This document shows, one piece after another, positions 1 through 8,608 of a stretch of DNA of 32,588 nucleotides. Under the pieces are notes generated by a model, which saw nothing but the letters and a program-made list of their open reading frames with translations, had not been told where the DNA came from and searched no databases. The stretch spans positions 1-32,588 of the forward strand of contig JAGCGE010000341.1 of NCBI GenBank assembly GCA_017649745.1, given 5' to 3'. A program made the position numbers and the translations under genes. The stretch comes from Clostridiales bacterium (lineage in GTDB: Bacteria > Bacillota_A > Clostridia > Saccharofermentanales > Saccharofermentanaceae). How positions within the stretch are numbered: position 1 is the stretch's first letter; the number at the start of each line of letters is the position of its first letter.

Positions 1-1026
1 AAGATGATCGATAAGCTGTCTGTAGATATCCTCTCGGGAGAAGCGCCTGACGTGCTGTTTGACGCTCATTCCTACATACAGCTCAAGGACCCTGACATCC
101 TGACGGATATGTCTTCGATCGTCAAGGATATCAGTAAGGATCAGGCTATATTCGAAAATGTTATCAGCGCATCAAGATCAGGAGATGAACTCTACTTTAT
201 CCCTCTAGCTTTTTCGATAGAGGGTATCGTGGCAGATAAATCTCTCGCTGGTGATAAGACAGGCTTTACCTTCCCTGAATATGAGGAATTCGTCTATGGT
301 CCTTGCAACGGTAACGATCCTGTCGCTAAGCTTTCGACAAGACTTCAGTTCTTCAGTACGATCTTCGGAACGATGTCGGATCTTTTCTATGATAAAGACG
401 GTAACATCGATCTTCAGAACGAGGCATTCTATGAGCTCGCAGAATACTGCAGGAAGAATGTTCCTGAAGAACCGTATCTCGGTGATATCATGAACGGCAT
501 GGAACCCCAGGGACCTAACATAACCGATATGCGCAATATCGAAGACTACGACCGTCTCCTGTGCGTTTCCAAGAGTAAAGAGTTCTCCTTATATGGTCTG
601 CCTTCCTACGACGGCAGAGGGCCTCTCGCGGACGTTAAAACGTCTGTGTCGATCACATCCACATCTGTTAACAAGAAAGGCGCTGAGGAATATGTAAGAT
701 ATCTTCTTACACCTTCTATCCAGAAAGCAACGAGCGAATGCTACTACAGTAATCCGCTCCTTAAGGATGTCTGTATTGAAAGATGCAAGGATCTGATCAC
801 TTATCATAACAACAGTCCTTACTCAGACAAAAAGATGAGCGAGGATCAGATCGACGGATATATTGCGCTTATAGAAACGGCGAAGAATTCCGATAACACG
901 GATCCGGCCGTAATGATCATTGTCTCCGAGGAGATACAGGCTTATTTCAAGGATCAGAAATCGATCGAAGAAGTAACCGACACTATGCAAAACAGGATAA
1001 TGACCCTGATAAAAGAAAGAGAATAA
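1..1026 (+). CDS. ABC transporter extracellular solute-binding protein, C-terminal part
   Basis: The reading frame is open from base 1, so the N-terminus (signal peptide and first lobe) lies outside the window. The visible ~341 residues begin with a segment containing LSGEAPDVL, which matches the 'sgdaPDv' stretch of family 1 carbohydrate-type solute-binding proteins. This is followed by a loop naming the final residence of the substrate (TDMSSIVKD) and an IPLAFSIEGIVADKSL strand typical of the inter-lobe region. The likely role is to bind a sugar or oligosaccharide outside the cell and deliver it to an ABC permease. No permease genes follow; a hairpin terminator lies just downstream. The family is inferred from motif pattern only, and the substrate is unknown. 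Confidence 0.7.
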   Translation, partial: KMIDKLSVDILSGEAPDVLFDAHSYIQLKDPDILTDMSSIVKDISKDQAIFENVISASRSGDELYFIPLAFSIEGIVADKSLAGDKTGFTFPEYEEFVYGPCNGNDPVAKLSTRLQFFSTIFGTMSDLFYDKDGNIDLQNEAFYELAEYCRKNVPEEPYLGDIMNGMEPQGPNITDMRNIEDYDRLLCVSKSKEFSLYGLPSYDGRGPLADVKTSVSITSTSVNKKGAEEYVRYLLTPSIQKATSECYYSNPLLKDVCIERCKDLITYHNNSPYSDKKMSEDQIDGYIALIETAKNSDNTDPAVMIIVSEEIQAYFKDQKSIEEVTDTMQNRIMTLIKERE

Positions 1027-1037
1027 TTGCAAGTTAT

Positions 1038-1076
1038 GATCATTTATTAGCAATGTGTATCAAAATGATCTTTTTT
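1038..1076 (+). terminator. Rho-independent terminator after the solute-binding protein gene
   Basis: An 8-bp inverted repeat (GATCATTT at 1038-1045 and AAATGATC at 1063-1070) with a 17-nt loop is followed directly by six T residues. It lies 12 nt after the stop codon. The long loop makes it weaker than the other terminators in the window. Confidence 0.6.
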
Positions 1077-1129
1077 CCTGTCTATGTAGGTATCATACAA
1101 ATAAATGAATACACGAAGGAGGATGGATC

Positions 1130-2236
1130 ATGAAGAAGATAATCATACCTGTTATTCTTTTCGCGATATTATTAGTCGGTTGCAGCGGCGACAAAAAAGA
1201 CAATAAAGATAACGGTTCCAAGGATCGTCAGGAGAAGACGACCACAGAGATGACTACTGAAGAGCCGCAGAAACTTGCCACTCCTACACCTACTCCGCTT
1301 CCTGATGATCTTGCTAAGGTCGAGCATTATGAAAAAGGCGGATCTGAACTTGGCGATGTTGTTGAATACGAAGACGGAAAAGTAGCCAAGGTAAAAGAAT
1401 ACGATCATAACAATTTCGATGAGGAATATCAGACGACCTATTACTATGAGGAAGATCTGCTCATAAAAGAAGAAACCGTTTATAACGGCATCATGAGTAA
1501 GGTCAATTTCGAGAACAGACTTCGCGGGTATACTCTTTACTCCTACAATGATCACAAGCTTCTTTCCAAGAAACTGGTCTATGGCGAAAACGATGAGCTG
1601 AAAGAAGAATATTATTATCTATATGATGAATTCGGATATATGCAGACAACGCGTATTGGGGACGGAAGAAAGACGATCACCATGACTGCTCCTAACGATA
1701 ATGATGTTTATCTCGAGATCTATGATGAAAAAGGTATTCTTAAAGAACGAAGAGATTACGAATATGAATACGATAAAGCCGGTAATGAACTCAAGCGGTC
1801 TGTTGTCGTTGACGGAAAAGTACAAAAAGAGTGGGTCTCTGAATACGACAAAGTCGGAAATAATACAAAGACAAGTACGTATGAATACGGTACTCTCACT
1901 ACAGTACAATCAACGGAATTTGCACCTGACAATTCATGGAAGATGACAACTCTGGACTCATACGACAACAACGGAAACATTGTAGGAACCAGATACTTCT
2001 ATCGAGCATACAATGAGAATGGTCAGGAGATAGAGTTCTGGTATAGCGATGAAGAAGATATGACACCTGCTGAAGATATCTTCTATACATATGACAAAGA
2101 CGGTAACATACTCAGCATGGTAAACGGAGATATCACCACGTTATATGAGTATGATAACAAAGGCAGGTTGATCGAAGAATGTTCATTCTACAAAGACGAA
2201 GTAAGTTACTGTTATAAATACAGTTATGAGGGATAG
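1130..2236 (+). CDS. Lipoprotein with YD (RHS-like) repeats
   Basis: The 368-residue product has a lipoprotein signal peptide (MKK, hydrophobic stretch, lipobox LVGC with Cys18). A Lys/Asp-rich then Thr/Pro-rich linker follows (TPTPTPLP near residue 60). The rest is rows of short beta-type repeats of about 20 residues with the pattern YxYDxxGNxxxxxxxxxG, for example YDKAGNELK, YDKVGNNTK, YDNNGNIVG, YDKDGNILS and YDNKGRLIE. These are YD/RHS-type repeats. The product is probably anchored on the outer face of the membrane with a beta-strand stalk. It lacks the conserved RHS core and any toxin domain, so it is not a polymorphic RHS toxin. A strong site (AAGGAGG) precedes the chosen ATG by 8 nt. 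Function unknown. Confidence 0.75.
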   Translation: MKKIIIPVILFAILLVGCSGDKKDNKDNGSKDRQEKTTTEMTTEEPQKLATPTPTPLPDDLAKVEHYEKGGSELGDVVEYEDGKVAKVKEYDHNNFDEEYQTTYYYEEDLLIKEETVYNGIMSKVNFENRLRGYTLYSYNDHKLLSKKLVYGENDELKEEYYYLYDEFGYMQTTRIGDGRKTITMTAPNDNDVYLEIYDEKGILKERRDYEYEYDKAGNELKRSVVVDGKVQKEWVSEYDKVGNNTKTSTYEYGTLTTVQSTEFAPDNSWKMTTLDSYDNNGNIVGTRYFYRAYNENGQEIEFWYSDEEDMTPAEDIFYTYDKDGNILSMVNGDITTLYEYDNKGRLIEECSFYKDEVSYCYKYSYEG

Positions 2237-2244
2237 AAAAAAGA

Positions 2245-2270
2245 GGGAGAACTTCATCTGAAGTTCTCCC
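2245..2270 (-). terminator. Hairpin terminator between convergent genes
   Basis: A perfect 12-bp inverted repeat (GGGAGAACTTCA and its complement, 2-nt centre) lies between the convergent stop codons at 2236 and 2280. Read on the minus strand, it is followed by TCTTTTTT, so it ends the effector array efficiently. On the plus strand the trailing T-run is poor, though the hairpin may still act there. Confidence 0.85.
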
Positions 2271-2279
2271 GATTTATCG

Positions 2280-3950
2280 TCAATTATTTAGTCCCTTGTG
2301 GACATCATCGATAATATCATTAAATGATCTATAAGAATCATCAAAAACGCTGTATATCGGTTCTGTATCATATCCCAGGATATTAGCTTCAAAACTGTTG
2401 GCAAAGAACTCTCGCTCTGCCTTTTCATTAAGTTCACCGGATTTAGGATCATACCAGTAGCTGTCCTGAGCAAGCTGTTGCATGAATTCTTTCGTATTGC
2501 TCGCATTAATATATCCGCCTTGCTCAAATAGCGGAGGATGATAGAAAGGGGTTGACGCTAACTTGTTGCTCGTCACGGCACCGACCGTATCTGATAAAAG
2601 CTTATATTTTATCTCGTGTTTGATCGCACCGGATGGGCTGACGGTATCAACTGACATAATAAACGGAATACCGTTGTCCTGTATATAGAATATGTAATCT
2701 CTGCTTCCGTAATAATCCCTCATGTACATATACGAATCCTTCATCTCAGGACTCCAGTCAGAAGGAAGATTATTGATAACTGTCTTTATATCTCTATCCT
2801 CACCGATAACGTTGATATTCGAAGGACTGATCAGGAAATCAATGACTTTCTGCTTCTCACTATGAGTTAACTTGATCCCGCTCTCACCCAAGTTGTCATA
2901 AAATGCTTTGGCAGCATCCTGTACAAGCAGATCTGACAATGCAGTTGATCTGGTAGAATTTTTCGCTGCAGAAAGATGGTCGATTCCATGACCCATCTCG
3001 TGGAAAAAGTTACAGAACGGATCATCAAAGATATATCTTCCGTCTTCTTTCTGGTCATAATCTCTGAAAAGATTGATCGACAACTTCTTTTTGTAATACT
3101 CACCGTCTCCTTCCGTTAACGGATTCAGCTTTATCTTAGGCAGATAGCCGAGTAAGACATCCCTGTATTCAGGATCAGCCGTGTAGATCGCATACTTGAT
3201 CCTCTTAACGTTGAGCTTTGTTGTGTCATCGCCTTTTTTAAGTGCTTTCGAAAAAAAGGTGTCCAACTTTTTTATTTCATCCGGATACATGTTCTCGAAG
3301 ATCTTTATGCAATGATCGATAGGCATCATATCCATATCTCTGATATCTGTTGTCTCACCGAATCGAAGTGTAGCGTAATGATCGAGAAGACCGTTAAGTC
3401 TGTCCATCGTTTCCATAGAAAACGGTCTCTGAAAATCAAAGTGTTCCAAATACTTTTCTACTGCTTCCTCACGTGCATTACCTGCGATCAGATCAGTATC
3501 AATGACCTTTATCCAGAAATTCAATGAACGTTCACTGAAATTTTGCGTATTGATTCCGGCAGATCTTATATCCGCCGAAGTTACTGTTCTTCCGCCGTAT
3601 TCACCCACTCCTCTTAACATTCGGCTCATTCGAGCTAATGAAGAGTTGGACTCCCTGATGAGCACCTGAATGTTATCAGCCAATTCGATGATATTGGCAC
3701 CTGTCTCATCAGCATCCGAATAGAATGTATCTATAACTTCCTCAAGTCTGTCAAGGTCTGCCTTTATCTTTGCGATATGCTTCATAGCTTTTCTTGACTC
3801 ATTTACACCGCGACTTTGTATTCTGTATCTATCATCACTTATAGGGGCCGTCTGGATCGGCTGAGCATAGTTTCTATCCTCAACAGAATCTCTGACAGTT
3901 GCTATCGAAATTTTTAATTCCTGATAGTAATCTTCTCCGTAATAACGCAT
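2280..3950 (-). CDS. Effector T1: secreted zinc metalloprotease with 120-aa delivery module
   Basis: The 556-residue product has three parts. Residues 1-120 are the helical delivery module shared by all nine effectors (MRYYGEDY start, YxxxD at 77-81, LRGVGEYGG at 112-120). Residues 120-300 are a helical middle part with FGETTDIRDMD (197-207) and IKYAIYTADPEYRD (251-264). Residues 300-556 form the protease domain: HEMGH at 317-321 gives two zinc-binding His and the catalytic Glu, with DTVGAVTSN at 454-462, His471, and EFFANSF at 514-520 whose Glu514 is the likely third ligand. The gluzincin type (lethal factor/Pro-Pro endopeptidase-like) is inferred from this motif order. There is no signal peptide or TM segment. 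The start lies 4 nt after the S3 stop; its Shine-Dalgarno (AAGGG) overlaps the end of S3. The T-N-N of the other effectors is T-S-N here. Confidence 0.85.
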   Translation of the reverse strand: MRYYGEDYYQELKISIATVRDSVEDRNYAQPIQTAPISDDRYRIQSRGVNESRKAMKHIAKIKADLDRLEEVIDTFYSDADETGANIIELADNIQVLIRESNSSLARMSRMLRGVGEYGGRTVTSADIRSAGINTQNFSERSLNFWIKVIDTDLIAGNAREEAVEKYLEHFDFQRPFSMETMDRLNGLLDHYATLRFGETTDIRDMDMMPIDHCIKIFENMYPDEIKKLDTFFSKALKKGDDTTKLNVKRIKYAIYTADPEYRDVLLGYLPKIKLNPLTEGDGEYYKKKLSINLFRDYDQKEDGRYIFDDPFCNFFHEMGHGIDHLSAAKNSTRSTALSDLLVQDAAKAFYDNLGESGIKLTHSEKQKVIDFLISPSNINVIGEDRDIKTVINNLPSDWSPEMKDSYMYMRDYYGSRDYIFYIQDNGIPFIMSVDTVSPSGAIKHEIKYKLLSDTVGAVTSNKLASTPFYHPPLFEQGGYINASNTKEFMQQLAQDSYWYDPKSGELNEKAEREFFANSFEANILGYDTEPIYSVFDDSYRSFNDIIDDVHKGLNN

Positions 3951-3954
3951 GTTC

Positions 3955-4245
3955 TTAACCCTTATTCATACCCTTGGCCTGTTTTGCCATTTCGTGCTCA
4001 TTATTCTGTGAATTGCTGTAAGCTCTTTTCAGATAAAACTCTGTAGCCGAATATAGCTCATTGATCTGATCACAATATGTTTCATATAGATCGATACAAG
4101 TATTTATCTCATCAATGGCTTTACCCTTAGAGTTGTTCAAATGTTTGATCTTCGGGGTGATCTGATTCATATATGCTTGTGCCTGAAACGTTTTAAGCTC
4201 ACTCTCGAAAACTGAAGTGTTCAATGAAACATTAGCGTCTGCCAT
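3955..4245 (-). CDS. Small accessory protein S3 of the T1 cassette
   Basis: This is a 96-residue, helix-rich protein without signal peptide, TM or Trp. It carries the S3 family pattern: [KG]GKAIDEIN, then N-x-C-x7-C, then NxLYxAT and a Tyr-containing helix (YLKRA). It is the only S3 in the window that lacks the terminal NxxxCEE motif; its C-terminus is instead polar and Lys-rich. Its size and its place immediately before an effector suggest an Esx/Lap-like partner that pairs with the effector N-terminus for export. This is an inference from gene order; I do not recognise a named family. Confidence 0.75.
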   Translation of the reverse strand: MADANVSLNTSVFESELKTFQAQAYMNQITPKIKHLNNSKGKAIDEINTCIDLYETYCDQINELYSATEFYLKRAYSNSQNNEHEMAKQAKGMNKG

Positions 4246-4248
4246 AGC

Positions 4249-4569
4249 TTAATCCTCCAAAACAGTTGCAGCGATCTGCTTCTCTCTGTCAAGAATATCT
4301 GTCTTGATGATCTCACATAATGTATCGATCATCTTATCGACTTCCTCCATATTGTTCGCGATCTTGGAGACCTCCTCTTGAAGAGTATCGATCACCGCAT
4401 GCATCGTGCTATCGTCCTTTTCCATGAAACCGTTCGCACTGATCGAAGCAAGGCTTGCTGTATATTCTTTCAAAGAATTCTCAGCTCTTTCTCCTGCTCC
4501 TTTAGTAGCAGTGTTTCCCTTTAGATATCTGATAAATTCACCTTCACTCAATTGAGTAATACTGCTCAT
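4249..4569 (-). CDS. Small accessory protein S2 of the T1 cassette
   Basis: This is a 106-residue helical protein. The frame extends upstream to 4611, but the start at 4569 is preferred: it is preceded by GGAGG 8 nt away and aligns with the MS-x-IT start of the other S2 proteins. The family signature DDSTMHAVID lies at 52-61; the ST-x-HxVI block is at the same position in every copy. The C-terminus ends with a DxEKQxAxTV stretch. This copy has Met where the others have Ala before the His. It starts 13 nt after the S1 stop and ends 3 nt before the S3 start. It is probably a partner or chaperone for the effector, by context. Confidence 0.75.
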   Translation of the reverse strand: MSSITQLSEGEFIRYLKGNTATKGAGERAENSLKEYTASLASISANGFMEKDDSTMHAVIDTLQEEVSKIANNMEEVDKMIDTLCEIIKTDILDREKQIAATVLED

Positions 4570-4582
4570 CTCTATCCCTCCG

Positions 4583-4900
4583 TCAGATCTTGTTAAAAAT
4601 ATTTCTTGCAACCAGGATCACATCATTATAGTTATCGTCATAAGTCTTATCCGAAAGAGTAACTGTCAGTCGATCAATAGCTTCTGCCACGATCGGTGAT
4701 TGGGCATCGATCATCGGAAGAGCACAATTAAAAGTAACAATATCTTCGTCATATTCACTCTGACTTTCCTGGATAGCTCTGATCAATAATTCAAGATCAG
4801 CTCTGCTCCTGTTGCGCTGAGCTTCTGCTTCTGCTGCTTCAGCATCATTCGGATCCATCTGCTGATTTGGTCCGATGAACGGCGGTCTTGTATAAGGCAT
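4583..4900 (-). CDS. Small accessory protein S1 of the T1 cassette
   Basis: This 105-residue protein opens with a Pro-rich tail (MPYTRPPFIGP) and then an Ala/Glu/Arg helix. The core S1 pattern follows: YD-x-DIVTFN, ID-x-QSPIV and LSDKTYDDNY. A clear site (GGGAG) stands 6 nt before the ATG. It is the first gene of the T1 cassette, behind the promoter at 5045-5073 and a ~140-nt leader. The S1 family is unrecognised; its size and helix content match WXG100-class proteins, but there is no WXG motif. Confidence 0.75.
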   Translation of the reverse strand: MPYTRPPFIGPNQQMDPNDAEAAEAEAQRNRSRADLELLIRAIQESQSEYDEDIVTFNCALPMIDAQSPIVAEAIDRLTVTLSDKTYDDNYNDVILVARNIFNKI

Positions 4901-4925
4901 AATAATTCTCCCACAAAAATACTAA

Positions 4926-5039
4926 TCGAAAAAATACCTTGATTAACAGAACGATATGATTTTGTATTATGAAAACGAACCGAATAAGATCGGTCTACAT
5001 AAAAATCTCTCATTCATAATAATCTTCCTAAGTCTCCGA
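4926..5039. repeat. Duplicated operon leader, copy A
   Basis: This ~114-bp intergenic stretch is repeated at 8496-8608 with roughly 85% identity by eye and a single 1-nt indel. Shared blocks include GATTAACAGAACGATATGAT and AAAAATCTCTCATTCATAAT. Each copy spans the transcript leader just downstream of a TTTACA-N17 promoter, so promoter plus leader were duplicated as a unit. Confidence 0.8.
4967..5017 (-). CDS. Possible 16-residue leader peptide, operon T1
   Basis: Within the transcript leader an AGGAAG site is followed 6 nt later by ATG and the short frame MNERFLCRPILFGSFS, then TAA. The duplicated leader at 8512-8586 keeps the site, the start and the first seven codons; after that the frame diverges. 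The leader at 11398-11427 has a comparable start. It could be a translated regulatory peptide or simply part of a conserved RNA structure. Confidence 0.35.
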   Translation of the reverse strand: MNERFLCRPILFGSFS

Positions 5040-5044
5040 GACTA

Positions 5045-5073
5045 ATTATGGCACGCAAAGTTTAGTATGTAAA
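5045..5073 (-). promoter_or_regulatory. SigA-type promoter of the T1 cassette
   Basis: On the minus strand: -35 TTTACA at 5073-5068, 17-bp spacer, -10 CATAAT at 5050-5045. It lies between the T2 stop codon (5084) and S1 (4900). The same layout occurs four more times in the array. A small dyad (AGTCT-CCG-AGACT, 5031-5043) covers the predicted start of transcription. Confidence 0.75.
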
Positions 5074-5083
5074 CCAAGATTTA

Positions 5084-6748
5084 TCATTCTGAGGATACTC
5101 CGTCGTAGATATCATCGATTATACGGTCGGTTACTTCACTCGAATCGCTGAAATAATCAAGAGCCTGATCCATATTAAAGCCTAAAAACTTATCATTAAA
5201 ATATTCGGCAAAGAATTCACGTTCTATGTTATTTTTCATAGAATGGTCAGTCTCATACCAATAACTCTCAGAGATAAGCTCATCCATCAGTCCTTCAACA
5301 GTCCGTTCTCTTGGTATTCCGGTCCTTATAAAGTCTGCCGGATGACCAAAAGGAATTCCGCTTACCATGTTATTCGTAGCTGCACCCACGATATCCGTTA
5401 TCAATTTGTGTTCGAGATCGATCTTCACTGCATCAGAAGTCCATTTATGCCAAGATGCCTCAAACTCATGATCATTGCATACTATTTCCATGCAACCGTA
5501 ATAATCCCTGAGATATTCAACGGAATCCTTCATTTCATCTGTCCACTCTTTAGGAAGATTATCGGCAACAGTCCCTCCTTCAATCCTTACCACGTTAGCA
5601 TTACTTGCCCCGACCACATAATCTATAACAGTTTTCTTTTGTTCCTTATCTAAAGCGATACCGCTTTCTGTCAATAAAGCTCCTATCTTTCTCTTAACAT
5701 CATTTATCAATATTGATTTGATTCCGGATGTTATATACTGCTTTTTCTCACCTGTTGCAAGTTCATCTATTCCATGTCCTACCTCGTGGAAAAAACTGGC
5801 AAACGGATCAGTAGGGAGACCGTTTTCTACGATCTTCTCTTCATAAGAACTGATAAGATTTAGGTTGATCTTACCTTCGCCCGGGACATATTCAGATCCT
5901 GACCAACCTGTATAATCCGCCAACTTCAGCTTCTTCAGATAATGCAATATTATCTCCCTTAACTCAGGATCTCCAGTATACAGAGCATATTTGATCCTAT
6001 CGATATTAAGATTTATCGTTTTATCTTTCTTTTTGAGCGGCTTTTTAAAGAATCCTTTTACGATCTTTGCATTTTCAGGATACCTGTACTCATATATCTT
6101 TATGCAGCGTTTTACCAGCGAAGGATCCAGATCCCTGATATCATTCGTTTCACCAAATCTGAGTATTGAATAATGGTCAATCAGACCATCCATTCTCTTT
6201 GTATCTTCGGCAGTTAAAGTAACCTCTTTTGCTGAACCAAGTCGATCCAGATATATATCTACTAATTCCTCACGAACATTTCCTACCATAAGATCCGTAT
6301 CAAGGACCATGATCCAGAAATCTTCGTAACGCTTCTTGCTGTTTACATTGATACCAATGGAACGTAAGCCTTCGGGGGTGATCGCCTGTCCCCTGTATTC
6401 TCCGACGCCTCTTAACATCCTGCTCATTCGAGTCAATGAGTCATTTGACTCCTGAATGATCCCTTTAATGATATCCGCCATCTCGATTATGTTGGAACCC
6501 GTTTCGTCTGCATCCGCATAGAATGTATCGAGAACTTCCTGCAGCCTGTCGAGCTTGTTTTTTATCTTGATGATATGCATCCCTGCCTGCCTTGAGGCAT
6601 TGACACCCCGCTCCCTGATCATATGGTGTTCATTCCCGACAGGAGCTGTGTTGATAGGAACAGCGTAATTCCTCGTCTCGACAGAATCTCTTACTGCTGA
6701 TATCGATCTGTTTAATTCCTGTAAATAGTCTTCTCCGTAATATCGCAT
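5084..6748 (-). CDS. Effector T2: secreted zinc metalloprotease
   Basis: The 554-residue product has the 120-residue delivery module (YxxxD at 77-81, LRGVGEYRG at 112-120). The middle part carries FGETNDIRDLD near 198-208, and the zincin carries HEVGH at 321-325, DIVGAATNN at 452-460, His469 and EFFAEYF at 511-517. It is the closest paralog of T3 just upstream: their first ~165 residues are nearly identical, which points to a recent tandem duplication. No S1-S3 trio precedes it; T3 ends 21 nt before its start, so the two are co-transcribed. It presumably borrows the accessory proteins of a neighbouring cassette. No signal peptide. A residue difference in the middle part is YTGDPELRE where most have YTADPxYRD. 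Confidence 0.85.
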   Translation of the reverse strand: MRYYGEDYLQELNRSISAVRDSVETRNYAVPINTAPVGNEHHMIRERGVNASRQAGMHIIKIKNKLDRLQEVLDTFYADADETGSNIIEMADIIKGIIQESNDSLTRMSRMLRGVGEYRGQAITPEGLRSIGINVNSKKRYEDFWIMVLDTDLMVGNVREELVDIYLDRLGSAKEVTLTAEDTKRMDGLIDHYSILRFGETNDIRDLDPSLVKRCIKIYEYRYPENAKIVKGFFKKPLKKKDKTINLNIDRIKYALYTGDPELREIILHYLKKLKLADYTGWSGSEYVPGEGKINLNLISSYEEKIVENGLPTDPFASFFHEVGHGIDELATGEKKQYITSGIKSILINDVKRKIGALLTESGIALDKEQKKTVIDYVVGASNANVVRIEGGTVADNLPKEWTDEMKDSVEYLRDYYGCMEIVCNDHEFEASWHKWTSDAVKIDLEHKLITDIVGAATNNMVSGIPFGHPADFIRTGIPRERTVEGLMDELISESYWYETDHSMKNNIEREFFAEYFNDKFLGFNMDQALDYFSDSSEVTDRIIDDIYDGVSSE

Positions 6749-6769
6749 CAGTTATCACCCGTGAACACG

Positions 6770-8443
6770 TCACTTGCTTTCCAGATCCTTGTAGATACTT
6801 TCAATGATCCGATCCGCTTCTGCACACGATTTAGGGAAATTCTTACGAGAAGGTTCCGAGTCGAACCCCACTGCTCTCTCATTAAAATAATGTGCAAAAA
6901 ACTCTCGCTCAACATTGTGTGTCGAACTGTGATCTTCTCTGTTAAACCAGTAACTCTCATTAACCAGTTGTTCCTTTAATCCATCTTGAGACGCGGATAC
7001 AAAACTTCCCCCTCTTAAGAAAGTCGCACCATGAGCATAAGGATATCCGGCCACTTTATTATTCGTTACTGCTCCCACGATATCACTTGTCAACTCGTAC
7101 TCGCCATCATATCCTATCTCGCCGCTTTCACTGATATGTTCATCCAGAGTGTATCCTCTGTGTTTATCAAATATGAGATCTACATAACCGTAATATTCTC
7201 TCAGATACTTATATGCGCTCTTCATGTCATCATCCCATTTTGACGGGAGATACTTACCTATATCTTTATCATTTGGCTTCACTACGTTAATGTTGTCGAC
7301 CCCAAATAAGAAATCTAAAATTTTCTCCTCTTGTGTTGAATCTAATGAGATCTTGCTCTCTTTCAAAACATCAGTAAATCTGTTATACACATCTCTATAG
7401 ATCGTCGGTTCTATTCCTGATGTTCTATATGTACTTTCAGTTGCTGAAAGTTCGTCTATTCCATGTGCTACCTCGTGGAAAAAACCGGCAAAAGGATCTA
7501 CTTCTACTTTATTCGAATTGTATTTAGAAGAATAAGAAGCTTTAAGATTGATATCGATAGTTATCTTATCCTCTTTCGATTGTGTTTTGGTAAATTCATT
7601 ACCCTTGTAATCATTCAGCGCCATCTTAGGAAGATAATGTAATATGATCTCTCTGATCATAGGATCTGCCGTGTACAGTCCGTATTTTATATTGCGGATA
7701 TTAAGTTCCATAGTTGAATTATTCTCGTTAAGCGGATCTTCAAAAAACTTATTCAGGATCTTTACGTCTTCAGGATACATATATTCATATATCTTCACGC
7801 AATGATCGATAAGGACATCATCCAGATCTCTGATATCATCTGTTTCCCCGAATCTGGCTCTCGAATAATGATCCAGAAGTCCCTGCATCATCTTAGTGTC
7901 TTTGGAAGTAAGAGTTATATCCTGCTTCGATTCAAGACGTTCAAGATATATGTCCACTAATTCCTCACGAGCATTACCTGCCATAAGATCCGTATCGAGG
8001 ACCATGATCCAGAAATCCTCATAACGACTCTTGTTGTTTACTTTGATCCCTACAGAACGTATGCTTTCAGGGGTGATCGTCTTTCCTGTGTATTCTCCGA
8101 CACCTCTTAGCATCCTGCTTAATCTGGACAGTGTGTTGTTAGACTCCTGGATAAGCCCTTCTATGATATCTGCCATTTCGATTATGTTGGCACCTGTCTC
8201 GTCAACATCCGCATAGAATGTATCGAGAACTTCCTGAAGTCTGTCGAACTTATATTTTATATCGCTGATATGAGAATAGGCCTGTCTTGAAGCGCTGATG
8301 CCCTGATTTCTGATCCCGTAGCGATCACTTGTGACAGGAGCTGTGTTGATAGGAACAGCGTAATTCCTCGTCTCAACAACATCTCTTACAGCCGATATCG
8401 AACGTTTTAATTCCTGTGAATAGTCTTCCCCGTAATATCTCAT
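6770..8443 (-). CDS. Effector T3: secreted zinc metalloprotease (HEVAH variant)
   Basis: The 557-residue product has the standard layout: delivery module 1-120 (YxxxD at 77-81), middle part with FGETDDIRDLD and the block ending YTADPMIREI, and zincin with HEVAH at 323-327, DIVGAVTNN at 454-462, His471 and EFFAHYF at 514-520. It is the only copy with Ala in place of Gly inside HExxH; the ligands and catalytic Glu remain, so activity is expected. It is the first gene after the promoter at 8609-8637 and lacks the S1-S3 trio. The duplicated leader normally found before S1 here runs directly into the effector. The start ATATGAGATAT overlaps the stop of a short frame ending in AAEGSRI. Confidence 0.85.
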   Translation of the reverse strand: MRYYGEDYSQELKRSISAVRDVVETRNYAVPINTAPVTSDRYGIRNQGISASRQAYSHISDIKYKFDRLQEVLDTFYADVDETGANIIEMADIIEGLIQESNNTLSRLSRMLRGVGEYTGKTITPESIRSVGIKVNNKSRYEDFWIMVLDTDLMAGNAREELVDIYLERLESKQDITLTSKDTKMMQGLLDHYSRARFGETDDIRDLDDVLIDHCVKIYEYMYPEDVKILNKFFEDPLNENNSTMELNIRNIKYGLYTADPMIREIILHYLPKMALNDYKGNEFTKTQSKEDKITIDINLKASYSSKYNSNKVEVDPFAGFFHEVAHGIDELSATESTYRTSGIEPTIYRDVYNRFTDVLKESKISLDSTQEEKILDFLFGVDNINVVKPNDKDIGKYLPSKWDDDMKSAYKYLREYYGYVDLIFDKHRGYTLDEHISESGEIGYDGEYELTSDIVGAVTNNKVAGYPYAHGATFLRGGSFVSASQDGLKEQLVNESYWFNREDHSSTHNVEREFFAHYFNERAVGFDSEPSRKNFPKSCAEADRIIESIYKDLESK

Positions 8444-8495
8444 ATCCTCGACCCTTCTGCAGCATCAGGATCATAATTCACCCGCATGAAGCTGC

Positions 8496-8608
8496 TCGAA
8501 AAAATCCTCGATTAACAGAACGATATGATTTTGTACTGCGAAAACAAACCGACAAAGATCGGTCCACATAAAAATCTCTCATTCATAATAATCTTCCTTA
8601 GACTCGAT
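8496..8608. repeat. Duplicated operon leader, copy B
   Basis: This is the second copy of the leader described at 4926-5039. It lies between the promoter at 8609-8637 and effector T3. Confidence 0.8.
8512..8586 (-). CDS. Possible 24-residue leader peptide, operon T3-T2
   Basis: It starts with the same AGGAAG site and MNERFLC as the leader peptide at 4967-5017, but the frame continues to residue 24. Start and early codons are kept while the length is not, so the coding case is modest. Confidence 0.3.
   Translation of the reverse strand: MNERFLCGPIFVGLFSQYKIISFC

Noticed and set aside
1130..2236. RHS polymorphic toxin
   Set aside because: YD-like repeats are present, but the protein is a 368-residue lipoprotein with no RHS core box and no C-terminal toxin domain or neighbouring immunity gene.
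3955..4900. S1-S3 as immunity proteins or antitoxins
   Set aside because: They precede rather than follow the effector, also accompany the non-protease T9, and are absent beside T2, T3 and T6. Export partners fit better, though inhibition is not excluded.
4783..5013. 76-codon minus-strand frame from 5013 running through the leader into S1
   Set aside because: It overlaps S1 in another frame, has no paralog in the other cassettes, and is interrupted in the duplicated leader. I keep only the short leader frame as a weak candidate.
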